Shown: one piece after another, positions 9,873 through 20,098 of the stretch
Position numbering within the stretch: the stretch's first letter is position 1
Layout of the letters: every line of letters starts with the position of its first letter
Assembly: GCA_001600695.1 (NCBI GenBank)
Contig: BCKQ01000005.1
Coordinates: 54,404-118,403 of the forward strand
Source: Ascoidea asiatica
Lineage: Eukaryota; Ascomycota; Saccharomycetes; Ascoideales; Ascoideaceae
Length of the DNA stretch: 64,000 bases
Direction: 5' to 3'
Notes under the pieces: generated by a model
Told to the model about the DNA's origin: nothing
The model's database searches: none
Seen by the model: only the letters and a program-made list of their open reading frames with translations
Translations under genes and position numbers: made by a program

Positions 9873-11894
9873 CTAAAAAGAGAATTTTTCTGAACAGAAA
9901 CCGATATTATTATTTTTTGCCCATTTTTCACAATCTTTAATTAAAGATTTAGGTCCACAAGAAATTATCCATTTACCATTGTTTTCTATATGAGAATAAT
10001 CATCATTAGAAATATTATTCGATGGAGCAGCTGAATCAGTTGTAGAAGAAGTAGTAGCAGAATACATATCATCAAATACTTGTTGAAAACAAATGCTTAA
10101 AATTGGTCTTCCATAATGAATTTTCATTTGTGGTTCAAAAATTTTATATTCCTGATATTGATTTTTATCTTGATTTTTATTTTGATTAATTTTATTTTCT
10201 ATATTAATATCTTCAAGAGAAATTTCGTCTAATTCAAAGTCATTATTTTCATTCTGTAAGTTATGATTGCCATTAATATTATTGGAATGTGAATTACAAT
10301 TAGAATTGTTCGAAATATCATTTGGAGAAATTAACTGCCTATAACTATTCTGATTTATTGAAGAGGTAATTGTTCTGATAGTTTCTAGACCTCTAACAGA
10401 AAGATTTTTTAGAAAACTGTTTTTTTTTGAATTAAGATTTTCATTATTTTTCAAAGAATTAACTGTATTATTCTCTATATCAAAAGCAGAGTTTGAATTT
10501 GTATTATTACTATTGTTAATAGTATTGTTATTGTTATTGGTGATATAAATTTCCAATTTAAAATTAATATCTTGCAATAAATCTAGTTCTTTTAAAATGT
10601 ATAAATCATTTTTATTTTGAATAATCCAAATTAATTTTGGAGTAGAATTTAAATGTATTAAGGATTGTTTCAATAAATATTGGTAAATTGGTAAAGCAAA
10701 AGAAATTCCAGATCCACCAGAAACAATTACAGTTTTTTTAAATTTTAAAAACATTGAAGAATGTAAAGAAGAATAAGGGCCAAATAGAGAATATGAATAT
10801 GAATATGGATATGAATCAGAATTAGGATTGGAATTAGAATTGGAATTAGAAATTGATAAATTTGATTGATTTATTAAACTTGATGAAAATTTTGATTTTT
10901 TAACTATCAATTGAATTTTTGTATTTGAAGATATTGTGTAAGGATGAGAAGGTAAAAATAAATTCAAGGGATTTCTTTTAACATTGTAAGATAATCTTAA
11001 ATGAGAACCTGGTAACCAAGACCAATTAATAGAAGAATTATCAATATTGATGATAATCAAAGAAGATAAATGATTGGATTTTATTGATAAAGTATTATTA
11101 TTGATATCTGATAAAGTTATAGAATTTAATAATTTTAAATAGATAATTGAAAAAACTAATAAAGATAAGGATAAAATTGAATAAAAATAAACATTTGGCC
11201 TTGCATGAAAATAAAGTAAAAATAAAATAATATAAGAAGAAGAATAATGAAAAAGATAAAAAACTTTATAAAAATAAAATCTAAAAGGTTTTAAAGAAAT
11301 AAAAAAAATGATAAAAAATAAGATAAAAGCAATAAAACCTAAGAAATTATTCAATTTAAAAAGTTTTGATAATAAAATCTGATTATTTAACCATTTAATT
11401 ATATAAGAGAAAGAATGAATAATTGAAAAAAAAATTATAATTCTAGATAACCATTTATGAAGTGGAATAAGATTTAAATAATTTAAAATTTGAATTGGAT
11501 TTGGTTTGATTGTTATAAATATATTTAAAGGTATTAAAGCAACAGATAATCTACCAAATCTTTTAATTGTTATAGAATATTCATTTTTATTAAACCCCCA
11601 AAAAGTTGTAATCAAAAGAATTAATAACCATAGAAGAATTTGAAACGTTAAAGGAAAAAAATAAAAAGTAGAGATTAATTTTTTTTGACGATTAGATAAT
11701 TTTATATAATTAGAATTTGATAAAAATTTATAATAAAGATAATTTGAAAAAATAATTGAAATTATAAATAATATTGATAAAGTAAATATGAAGTAACCAT
11801 ATTTAACATTAATGAAATGATGACTTCCGGCCCCATGTCTTTTAATTAACTGAATTAAAGATTCAGAAGATTGAAAAGAAGAAGCAGAAGACAT
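9873..11894 (-). CDS. AIM14/YNO1-like ferric reductase/NADPH oxidase family protein, copy 1
   Basis: This 673-residue polytopic membrane protein starts LIQLIKRHGAGSHHF, then KYGYF, close to the start of yeast Aim14/Yno1. The ferric-reductase core keeps four haem-ligand candidates in two pairs spaced 14 residues apart: H146/H160 (HKWLSR...) and H216/H230. The FAD motif HPYTIS lies at 317-322 and the NAD(P)H-binding VSGGSG at 391-396. The C-terminus GPKSLIKDCEKWA...EKFSF is typical. It is about 100 residues longer than the S. cerevisiae protein because of Asn/Ser-rich insertions, including an SN/SY repeat at about 348-369 and a long Asn-rich stretch before the last block. Yno1 makes superoxide at the ER, but this activity is inferred here. 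A paralogue lies at 15645-17378. Confidence 0.75.
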   Translation of the reverse strand: MSSASSFQSSESLIQLIKRHGAGSHHFINVKYGYFIFTLSILFIISIIFSNYLYYKFLSNSNYIKLSNRQKKLISTFYFFPLTFQILLWLLILLITTFWGFNKNEYSITIKRFGRLSVALIPLNIFITIKPNPIQILNYLNLIPLHKWLSRIIIFFSIIHSFSYIIKWLNNQILLSKLFKLNNFLGFIAFILFFIIFFISLKPFRFYFYKVFYLFHYSSSYIILFLLYFHARPNVYFYSILSLSLLVFSIIYLKLLNSITLSDINNNTLSIKSNHLSSLIIINIDNSSINWSWLPGSHLRLSYNVKRNPLNLFLPSHPYTISSNTKIQLIVKKSKFSSSLINQSNLSISNSNSNSNPNSDSYPYSYSYSLFGPYSSLHSSMFLKFKKTVIVSGGSGISFALPIYQYLLKQSLIHLNSTPKLIWIIQNKNDLYILKELDLLQDINFKLEIYITNNNNNTINNSNNTNSNSAFDIENNTVNSLKNNENLNSKKNSFLKNLSVRGLETIRTITSSINQNSYRQLISPNDISNNSNCNSHSNNINGNHNLQNENNDFELDEISLEDINIENKINQNKNQDKNQYQEYKIFEPQMKIHYGRPILSICFQQVFDDMYSATTSSTTDSAAPSNNISNDDYSHIENNGKWIISCGPKSLIKDCEKWAKNNNIGFCSEKFSF

Positions 11895-12727
11895 TGTTAA
11901 TTTATAGAATTAAGAGATGAAGTAAACGAATCCAAAAGAAAAAGAATAAAACAGTTGAAATTTAAATCAATTGATGAATCTTGGTATTATGTAATGTGAT
12001 ACAAAGATTAATATGATATAAAAATTAATACAAAATTAAAGCAAAATCAATTCCTGGAGATGACAGAGGCTTGTGTAACTTTCACATTACATACAGTCTA
12101 AAGCGATTAAATTATACAAATATATATATTCTGAATATATTTATATATTTACTGATTATTGATTATTGATTATTGATTATTTGTAAACAGAGTAGTATAT
12201 TTGCATGCTCTGGGCTAGATCTGGAGTTAATGTGGTATCTTTTTCTTCTTCAGCGCTACAGCTCCACACTTCCTGGAGACCACTGCCAGTAACATTATCA
12301 TTAGTATTTATCCGTGCTAATAAGATCGAGCCAATATATTTATTTATATTAATATTACAAAAACGAAAGAATGATATTAAACAATATAAAACAGCATAAA
12401 GAGCTACAAAATGCAATGAATCAATGCAAAAACAACATTATATTTCTCCTTCAGTTGGCAATTCTCCATTCAGTCTTATAAATTTCATAAATGCTCTTGT
12501 TTCAGACCATTTCTTGCCTTTGTCCACAAACATGCCCAAGAATAATCTTATCGAATTTCAAATCATGTAAATGTATATTTCATTATATTAGTATATCATC
12601 AATATATCATAAGTAAATCAAAATATCTCTAGAATAAGGCTATTCTGTAAGTGTGATTTGTTATTAGTTTTTAGTTCTATTTATTTACTTTTTATGTATA
12701 GTCATTGATATACTGTATGTTCTAACG
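11895..12727. other. Divergent intergenic region with a small GC-rich island and a heptamer repeat
   Basis: This is the shared upstream region of the AIM14-like and ECM3-like genes. It holds four tandem copies of TGATTAT-like units at about 12151-12182 and a GC-richer patch at about 12203-12330 with AGATCTGG at 12217-12224. A 64-codon frame inside the patch has no homology, and I do not call it a gene. Confidence 0.4.
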
Positions 12728-14230
12728 ATGGTTTCCCTGGGCGCTATTATCTGGTCTTCAATTAAACCAATATTAAAAATGTATCTTATTATTTTTTGTG
12801 GTATATATCTTGGAAAGAAAAATATTTTAAATGTTGAAACAACTAGAAATTTATCCACAATTATGTTATCTATCTTATTACCATGTTTAATATTCAATAA
12901 AGTTATCACAAATATTTCAATTCATGATCTTAAAATTATTGGAATAATATCATTATCTTCTTCAATTTTATATTTAGGTGGCTTATTTTATACAATTTTA
13001 TTATTATTATTGACTGATGTTCCTTCAAAATTTTATGGCGGTTTTATTTCTGCTGCTATTTTTCAAAATGTTTCTGATATACCAATTGCTTATATTCAAA
13101 CTTTAGCAAATGGTGGGTTAATATTTACTTCTCAAGAAGGTGATAAAGGAATTGCTTATATTTGTATTTTCATGGCAATTCTGGTGTTTGTTATTTTTAA
13201 TTGTGGTGGTTCAAAATTGATTCAAAGAGATTTTCAATTTCAAAAAAATGTATTGAATAACAATAATATTGACATTGATATTGAACTTCAAAATAACACT
13301 CAAGCATCATTGAATTCCAATTATTCATCTAATCAATCTTCTAATCTTAACTCGATAATTATTGATAATATATTACCTTATTCTTCTCCATCTCCAAGAG
13401 GACAATCACAAACTATTGATCATATAGTTGATCAATATACACAAGATAATCAATTTGAAATTAGATCTATTGTAACCGAAATTGGCATTCAATTATCTTC
13501 TCCAATTTATAATACTTATAATTCTAAAAATTCTAAAAATTTTAGATATTATTTAAATATCTTTTTAGAATTCTTAAACTCTTTCATAAAAAATTTTTTA
13601 CAACCAATTTCAATTTCTTTATTAATTTCTTTAACAATTGCTTTAATTCCATGGTTAAAAGCTTTATTTATTTATGATTCAAATCTTCATATCTCAAATG
13701 CTCCTGATAATCAACCTCCATTAGAATTATTTATGGATTTTACTTTGTATATTGGTTCAGCTCAGGTTCCAATTGGTCTTCTTTTATTAGGTGGAACTTT
13801 AGGAAAATTAAATTTTAAATTATTCAAAAATTATAAATTAAAAATGTTTTTTTTGAAAAGTGTTTTGCCCTTAACTTTGATTAAATTATTTATTTTTCCA
13901 ATAATTGGTATTATCTGGATAAATTTTTTAAAAAAATGGTTAAATCTTAGCTCAAATATTTTATACTTCATTATAATTTTAGTGTGGAGTCTTCCAAGCT
14001 TTACAGGTCAATTATATTTAACTGCTTATTATACTCCTAAAGATGTTAATATTAACAATATAGATAATATTGATAATAGTGAGAATAGTGATAATAGTGA
14101 TAATAATCCTGACTGTAAATATTTTCAGTTGAATTGTTTTGCCATATGTTTGGTAATTGAATATACTTTACTTTTCATATCCATTCCAATTATTGCAACT
14201 TATACTTTGAAAGTCTCTTTAGATTTTTAA
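12728..14230 (+). CDS. ECM3-like auxin-efflux-carrier (PIN-type) family membrane transporter
   Basis: The 500-residue protein has about five hydrophobic segments before residue 165, a hydrophilic Asn/Ser-rich loop (about 165-285) and another five after it. This is the 5+5 layout of the fungal auxin-efflux-carrier family, in which S. cerevisiae Ecm3 and YNL095C belong. The conserved N-terminal KMYLIIFCGIYLGKK and the hallmark NVSDIPIAYIQT (about 116-127) are clear, as is GLLLLGGTLGKLNF in the second half. Members are ER or vacuolar membrane proteins of uncertain substrate. An Asn/Asp/Ser-rich run near residue 440 is probably a loop. The gene sits between two AIM14-like paralogues. Confidence 0.75.
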   Translation: MVSLGAIIWSSIKPILKMYLIIFCGIYLGKKNILNVETTRNLSTIMLSILLPCLIFNKVITNISIHDLKIIGIISLSSSILYLGGLFYTILLLLLTDVPSKFYGGFISAAIFQNVSDIPIAYIQTLANGGLIFTSQEGDKGIAYICIFMAILVFVIFNCGGSKLIQRDFQFQKNVLNNNNIDIDIELQNNTQASLNSNYSSNQSSNLNSIIIDNILPYSSPSPRGQSQTIDHIVDQYTQDNQFEIRSIVTEIGIQLSSPIYNTYNSKNSKNFRYYLNIFLEFLNSFIKNFLQPISISLLISLTIALIPWLKALFIYDSNLHISNAPDNQPPLELFMDFTLYIGSAQVPIGLLLLGGTLGKLNFKLFKNYKLKMFFLKSVLPLTLIKLFIFPIIGIIWINFLKKWLNLSSNILYFIIILVWSLPSFTGQLYLTAYYTPKDVNINNIDNIDNSENSDNSDNNPDCKYFQLNCFAICLVIEYTLLFISIPIIATYTLKVSLDF

Positions 14231-15644
14231 TAATGTTAATAAAATTCTTAGATTTTGACCTTTTACACTTATCACATATTACATATCATATTTCACATCC
14301 CATATCATTTAAAAATTAATTCTATGAATAAAATTTACAATTATAAAACAACTCAAGCAATTAGTTAAACTTTTTTTCGGATATCAATTCGAATTATTTT
14401 TTTTTTTTTTTTTTTTTTGATTTATCAATTGTTTTTCATTCTTAATTCATTTAGATATTAGTAATGCAGTCCTGTAGCTAGCTTTCTCGAAAACCTGAGG
14501 TAACTAATGTTTTGTCATATTTCAAATGAGCTAAAAATCATTACAAGTAGTAAAGCTGAATTAATTTTAATCAATTTGGTTATCAATTGATAATTCGTAA
14601 TAAAAATATCAAAAAAACCTGTCGATTACATTGTTACAGTATTAATACCAGTATGCTTTAACAAAAACACTTCTTCAAAACTTGAGATTTATGTCACCGA
14701 TAAAAGAACCTTTTACCAGCCGTTTGTATTCTTAGAATTAATATTCTTATTGTTGTCTTTATTGTTGTCAGTACATTAGAATTCATCCATACTGAATGAT
14801 ATTCTTCTAAGAAATCTCTAAGCGTATAATTTTATAAAATCAAGGCATTTTCTCTTTCAAACAAATACCTGGGTACTCAAACTAAAAGAGACGATCTTCA
14901 AATTAATAAATATTTCCCTATTTTGTAAGGAAATAATAATTATTTTTTTTCTTTGATATAAAACTTGTTTTAAAACAATTATCAGCAACTCTTAACAATT
15001 GTTTTAAAATTGTTTTGAAGGTAAATTAAACCAACTTCAGCATGCGGATCATTTTCTTTAACCTAAATTTAGACAATTATTGAATGGAAATCAAACAATA
15101 CCAAGAAAAAATGAAGTTGATTTACTGAATTGCAAAACTACTTTTATTTTACAAGATAAGAATTAGAATAAGAATGAAGAAATAGTAATAATAATAATAA
15201 CTAAATTTTAGTATGGATTTCATCCATTGGGAATTTCAAAGTACTTTACATTAGTAACCAATGCATTCTTAAACAAGTTGGTAATAATATTCAAAAATTG
15301 ATATTGATCTCAATAAAATATATTTCAATCAAAAATCGGATGATTTTTCATGATAAAAAATAATAGATTAATGCTAAATCAATTCAATAGTAAATTGATA
15401 ATATTTGAAATGAATCAAAAGAAGAATGAATAAAATATAAATACAGAAACAATTGCAGTCCTATCAAATTGTATTTTAGTTGAAATTTTCATTATTTGAA
15501 AAAATTCATCAACTTTTCAGTCTTTCATTTATTCAGTTTTCTTTTTTTTTATTTTTAATTAACTTAGGTCAATCCTTCAACCTCTTTACAACATTCAATC
15601 ATTTAATTCTTAGCTTTTTTTTAACAGATTTTTTATCCAGCGCT
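14231..15644. other. Intergenic region upstream of AIM14-like copy 2; no gene seen
   Basis: This gap of 1.4 kb is AT-rich. It contains a long T run near 14396-14418, a 13-bp perfect inverted repeat at 14968-15009 (listed separately) and a short TAA/AAT microsatellite near 15186-15201. I see no RNA gene or conserved frame. The frame of the downstream gene stays open back to 15480 but has no ATG there. Confidence 0.5.
14968..15009. repeat. Perfect 13-bp inverted repeat with 16-nt spacer
   Basis: The left arm TTTTAAAACAATT (14968-14980) is exactly complementary to the right arm AATTGTTTTAAAA (14997-15009), separated by 16 nt. It could form a cruciform or bind a dimeric regulator. It lies about 640 bp upstream of the AIM14-like copy 2 start. 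Confidence 0.6.
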
Positions 15645-17378
15645 ATGGAAAAATCAATAAATCTTGCTGAAAGAACTGCAATAAAAACAGGATCTAATCC
15701 AAAAACCAAAAAATATGGGTATTATTTATTCGCTATTTCCATTGTTGTTTTGATTTTAGAATCATTCATAAAAACAATGTATTTTAGACTTTATTATCAA
15801 AATCCGAGTTCAAAAACAGGAAAGTTTTTGAAAGTTTTAGCAACTTTAAAAACAAGATACAAAATGGTATTTTGGACAATTCTTTATGTTCTTTTTACAT
15901 GTGTTGATGTAAGTTATGAAACAGTATTTGAATTATCCAAAAAAGCTGGAGAGACTGCTTACTCTTTATTACCTATTACAATGGTTCTTGGATTTAGGCC
16001 AAATCCTTTACCAAATATCTATTATTTGGAATACATGACTTTTCATAAATGGTTAGCAAGATTGGTTATTTTCTTTTCAGTTCTTCATAGTCTAGCCTTC
16101 TATATAAAATGGACTATTTACAATCAACTAAAGACAAATATGCAAATATATTCTAATATATTGGCTACAATTGGGTTTGTAGCTTGGTGTGTTGTTGCAA
16201 TAATTACAATTGGTCCAATAAGACACAAATTTTATAAAGCTTTTTACATTATTCACTTAGTTGTTGCATTGCTTACTCCATTCTTAGTTATATATCACGG
16301 TGAGGGAATCTTAAATTTTTATTCTGCTGTTGATCTTATAATTTTATTATTATCTTGGTTTGCTAAATTTGTCAAGGCTGTTTCAACAAAATTGATTATC
16401 AAAACTCATCCAAATTCCGAGATACAAGTCATAAAATTTTCCAGAAATGCAATAGCAGGAGCATTTACTCCTGGTTCTCATCTAAGAGTATCTGCAGATT
16501 ATCATAAAAATCCCTTAAATATATTTTTACCATCTCATCCTTTTAGTATAGCATCTTTATCAAACTCACCAAAAGATCTAAACCCAAATTCAATCAGCCT
16601 AATTGTTAGAAAAACTACCTTTTCAATTGATGAATCTAGAACTTATTCAATCACAGGACCTTTCCCATCATTACATTATAATTTTTTCAATAACTGTAAA
16701 GAAATTATTTGTGTTTCAGGTGGATCTGGATTATCTTTTTCATTACCAATATATTTTACAATGATGCAAAAAAAAGCAAAAGTGAAGCTAATTTGGGTAA
16801 CTAGAAATGAGTATGATCTATTCATTCTTAAAGAATTAGGATTATTAAGTAAAAACCTTCCTGGTTTTCAAATATACATAACTGGAAAAAAATCATCATC
16901 CGGAATGAAGCATTCTGAATTTATCTTAGATCTTTTTTCCAATACGTCTAATGAAACAAGTATTTTGCCTAGTAACTCATTAAAGCATATGAATAAACAT
17001 GTTGACAAAAATGAATTAGTCAATCCATTTAATCCTCCAAGTAGATATTCTGATTCAGAAAGTATTGAACTAGAAGATCTCAATCGTTATAATTATGAAC
17101 CAAATGATAATAAGAGCAAAGGTAAACAAACTGTAAGAGAAGTTAGGTCAAAATCTGCTTCTAGTGAATATCTTTCAATGATTAGATATGGAAGGCCAGA
17201 TTGGAACATTTGTTTTCACTCATTAATAATGGATAGTTTTGAAAATCCTTATGTTTCAGAAAACATCAATGATAAAAAATGGATATGTGGGTGTGGCCCT
17301 CCAAGATTACTTGGTGATTGTGAAAAATGGGCTAAACAAAATGAAATTAATTTTTTCGCAGAGAAATTTAGCCTTTGA
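15645..17378 (+). CDS. AIM14/YNO1-like ferric reductase/NADPH oxidase family protein, copy 2
   Basis: The first ATG of this frame is at 15645, giving 577 residues, near the usual Aim14 length. The start LAERTAIKTGSNPKTKKYGYY aligns with the N-terminus of the paralogue at 9873-11894. Haem-ligand candidates are H134/H148 and H204/H218, again paired 14 residues apart. FAD motif HPFSIAS, NAD(P)H motif VSGGSGLSFSLP and the ending GPPRLLGDCEKWA...EKFSL are all present. The core is much less padded with Asn/Ser than copy 1, though a Ser-rich insertion precedes the last block. The open frame upstream of the ATG is hydrophobic but begins after a stop with only a TTG. The predicted activity is transmembrane electron transfer from NADPH, producing superoxide or reducing metal; this is inferred. 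Confidence 0.78.
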   Translation: MEKSINLAERTAIKTGSNPKTKKYGYYLFAISIVVLILESFIKTMYFRLYYQNPSSKTGKFLKVLATLKTRYKMVFWTILYVLFTCVDVSYETVFELSKKAGETAYSLLPITMVLGFRPNPLPNIYYLEYMTFHKWLARLVIFFSVLHSLAFYIKWTIYNQLKTNMQIYSNILATIGFVAWCVVAIITIGPIRHKFYKAFYIIHLVVALLTPFLVIYHGEGILNFYSAVDLIILLLSWFAKFVKAVSTKLIIKTHPNSEIQVIKFSRNAIAGAFTPGSHLRVSADYHKNPLNIFLPSHPFSIASLSNSPKDLNPNSISLIVRKTTFSIDESRTYSITGPFPSLHYNFFNNCKEIICVSGGSGLSFSLPIYFTMMQKKAKVKLIWVTRNEYDLFILKELGLLSKNLPGFQIYITGKKSSSGMKHSEFILDLFSNTSNETSILPSNSLKHMNKHVDKNELVNPFNPPSRYSDSESIELEDLNRYNYEPNDNKSKGKQTVREVRSKSASSEYLSMIRYGRPDWNICFHSLIMDSFENPYVSENINDKKWICGCGPPRLLGDCEKWAKQNEINFFAEKFSL

Positions 17379-18243
17379 TTTTTCAAAATAACAGTATTAG
17401 TTGAGAGAAATTAATAGATAAAATTTTGTTTTTTTCTTTCTATTTCTTTTTTCTCAAAAATTTTTATTGTAGTCTGCACCTTTTTTTATGTATTATATAT
17501 AATTTTTATAAACTTTTAGTAAATTTTTCTCGTTTTTTGCTTAATAAACTTTTGAATATGTCAAATAATAATAAAAAAAATTTTTTTAATCGAGAATTTA
17601 GAGTGTAGAGTTTAATCAATAATTCAAATTTCAGTTGTTTGATTTATATTAAGAAAACTATACTCAATGCATTTAAAGAGTAATCAAATAATATATGACA
17701 GTATGTATTCAAATATATATATATATATTTTAAATATATGCGTGTTAAACCATAATAATAGCAAAGAAAAAACAAATACACTGAAATAGATAATAAAGGT
17801 AGTAAAAATTTTTTTTTGGAAGTGTGAACTAATTTCCAGAAAAATAGGTCTTAAGGAAAACTAGATAAAAAGGAAGATATGAATATATCGTATTATAAGG
17901 ACAAAAAGATAAACAAAAAGGTAAAGTATAAGAAGTACAGTATAACAAAATATTTAATTTAATTTAAATTTAATTTAAAAACAAAGAAAAGAAAAAAATA
18001 TAGAACAGATTAAGGAACACTTAATATATTCAATCAATTTATTTATATCTGATCTGAAATTTGATTTTTTAACTCTTTTTTTCATTTTGATTTTTTTTTT
18101 TCTTCTTCTTTTTCTTCGTTTCTTGGGATTATCATTACAGGAATTCTAAAAAATTACAATTAAGCAAAAGCAAAAATATAGTTGATGAATAAAGTAGTTA
18201 AATTAGTAATTTCTGTATTAATATATTAAATTGATTAATAAAT
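17379..18243. other. Convergent intergenic region, no gene seen
   Basis: The region lies between the stops of AIM14-like copy 2 and SCS2. It is AT-rich with an AT dinucleotide run near 17717-17731 and poly-T/poly-A tracts near 18090-18110. Nothing beyond 3' UTR-type sequence is apparent. Confidence 0.5.
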
Positions 18244-19245
18244 CTAAAAGAAAAACCAGCCAAGAAAAAAAGAAATAAGGGCGATAATGAAAACTAAAGG
18301 TATTGGAACACCGTTTACATTTTGAGATTGTTGAGAGATCATTGAATTTGAATCTAATAAAGGTTTTTCAGAAATTTGTTTTAAATTATTCTGAGATTGG
18401 GAAGTTTGATTAGATTGAGATTGAGATTGAGAATGAGATTGTAATTGAGATGATGGTTGTGATTGAGATTGCGATTGTGATTGAGGATATGGTTGTGATT
18501 TTTGTTGAGATTCAAAATTTGAAGTAGAATTTTGATTTTGAATAGTTGATGAATTTGAATCTAATTTTTGACTTAAAGATTTGATTTTATCTTTAGATTG
18601 AGATAAATCAGTTTGAATAGAAGATTTATTTGAATTTGAAGTATTATTAATATCATTGGTATTAATAGGAGAATTAGTAATTGTATTACCAGAAATAGAA
18701 TTATTAGTTGGAGCAGGAAGAATAGATATTTCAGGAACATTATCACGAGAAGGAGAAATATTTTGATTTATTGGATATAAAATTTGATCATTATCATAAT
18801 TTGAAATTTTTGGAGAACCTAAATCAATAGATTGAGATTCTTCTTTAATTGAATCATTAGATTTCAATAATTTATAATGAACTTTAATTTTTTTTTGAGT
18901 CATTTTATCTTTAAATTCAGATTCTAAAGTTGGCCAAATTTTAGCAACACCACCATCAGGATTTAAATCATATGGACAAGGTACAGAAATAATTAAAAAT
19001 TTATCTTTACATTTAAAATCCGGATTTGGATCTTTTTTAAGACCTTGTAAAATAATTGAAACTTCAACTTTTTCACCAGGAGCAACAATTGAAGCATTTG
19101 GTCTAACACAATATAATTTTGGAGCAGTTGTTTTAACTTTAAAAGCTAAAGTTGAATCATTAGTAGAATTATATAAAATTATTTTTTCAGTTGAAGATTT
19201 AGTAAAAGGAGCATTAAATTGCAAAATTGAAGGAGTAATTTCCAT
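18244..19245 (-). CDS. SCS2: VAP-family ER membrane protein Scs2
   Basis: The 333-residue protein has an N-terminal MSP/VAP domain (about residues 1-120) with the signature VKTTAPKLYCVRPN at 37-50, the surface that binds FFAT motifs. A long Ser/Gln/Asn-rich linker includes an SQSQSQ array at about 260-280. A C-terminal hydrophobic anchor (about 313-333) ends the protein. This is the tail-anchored VAP layout. Scs2 tethers the ER to the plasma membrane and recruits lipid-metabolism regulators such as Opi1. The linker is longer and more repetitive than in S. cerevisiae, where the protein is 244 residues. It is divergent from RPL22. Confidence 0.85.
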   Translation of the reverse strand: MEITPSILQFNAPFTKSSTEKIILYNSTNDSTLAFKVKTTAPKLYCVRPNASIVAPGEKVEVSIILQGLKKDPNPDFKCKDKFLIISVPCPYDLNPDGGVAKIWPTLESEFKDKMTQKKIKVHYKLLKSNDSIKEESQSIDLGSPKISNYDNDQILYPINQNISPSRDNVPEISILPAPTNNSISGNTITNSPINTNDINNTSNSNKSSIQTDLSQSKDKIKSLSQKLDSNSSTIQNQNSTSNFESQQKSQPYPQSQSQSQSQPSSQLQSHSQSQSQSNQTSQSQNNLKQISEKPLLDSNSMISQQSQNVNGVPIPLVFIIALISFFLGWFFF

Positions 19246-19779
19246 TTTAAAATATTAATATTTCTTTATATTTCTTAATATTTTTTAATATATTAGTATG
19301 ATAATGAATTTAGAGAAGATATGTAGAATTACTTTTATTGAATAATGTAATTTGTATTAAAATTGAGGAAAATAAAAGAAATGGAAATAAAGTGGAAATA
19401 AATAAGTTTTTTTAATTGAAATTAAACTTGAAATTGAAGTTGAAGTTGAAACTGGAAATGAAATTGACTTTGGTTTGAGATTGAAATTGAAATTGAAGTT
19501 CAAATTGACTTAGAAATTGGAGACCCAGTTCTTAGTGAGAATAGTGTAGAATTGAAGTACTTCTATTAGATAAGATATATTCTTTTTAAATATACATATA
19601 TTTTTAAATATATATTTTATTATATTATCTATTGTTCTTGTGAATGGATTGCAAAAGAAGATCAAATAGATGATTGACTGATTGATTGATTGTTGATTGA
19701 TTGTAGAATACTTGTTTTGAAGCTTGTGGTGAGTGAAGATTGCAGTTGATAAAGGCAATTCAGGTGATAAAGGCAGAGA

Positions 19780-20060
19780 GCAAGTGAATGGAGCCAGATC
19801 TGGAACAAGAACTGGAACGGGAACGGGAGCTGGAAGTGCAGCTGCTGCGCCGTCGCGAGTGGCCACTCCAAACGAACAGCTGTCTCTTTCCAGGCCACTC
19901 CGCACCGCCGGATTACGTAACAGCCTTGCTCCTGCCGGATTTTCTCCGACTCGGTTCAAACGCAGATTTGCACGCGTGTTTTCATTTGCAACGCACTTCT
20001 TGACGCAAAAAGCAATTGTCGGATTACTCCGCCAATAGCTTGAGGTTAAACGATGTCTGC
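19780..20060. other. GC-rich island upstream of RPL22
   Basis: This is a GC-rich, CpG-containing stretch with CCGGATTA/TCGGATTA words, an ACGCGT at 19972-19977 and AGATCTGG at 19796-19803. It looks non-coding and is comparable with the other islands. Confidence 0.5.
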
Positions 20061-20078
20061 CGAGCGTGCATTTTAAGA

Positions 20079-20098
20079 GCCCTTCTTACAATAACGTG
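20079..20098. promoter_or_regulatory. Degenerate Tbf1/Cbf1-like composite element upstream of RPL22
   Basis: GCCCTT (20079-20084), then 8 nt, then AACGTG (20093-20098). Each half differs by one base from the element in front of RPL23 and RPP2, but the spacing is identical. It lies about 330 bp before the RPL22 ATG. Confidence 0.35.

Noticed and set aside
9614-9940. 108-codon plus-strand frame
   Set aside because: A Lys/Phe/Tyr-rich run of AT-rich 3' sequence that overlaps the end of the AIM14-like gene on the other strand.
12177-12416. Small frames on both strands between the AIM14-like and ECM3-like genes
   Set aside because: The minus frame starts with TTG, the plus one is 64 codons in a GC-rich patch; no homology.
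9873-17378. A metabolic gene cluster formed by the two oxidases and the carrier
   Set aside because: Orientation is mixed and intergenic gaps are long. A local duplication explains the pattern without assuming a pathway.
17426-17608. 60-codon Phe/Leu/Asn-rich frame after AIM14-like copy 2
   Set aside because: It begins with TTG and lies in the 3' flank. Composition explains it.
19510-20038. Open frames of 71-149 codons on both strands near RPL22
   Set aside because: They arise from hexamer repeats and GC-rich sequence, mutually overlap and lack homology.
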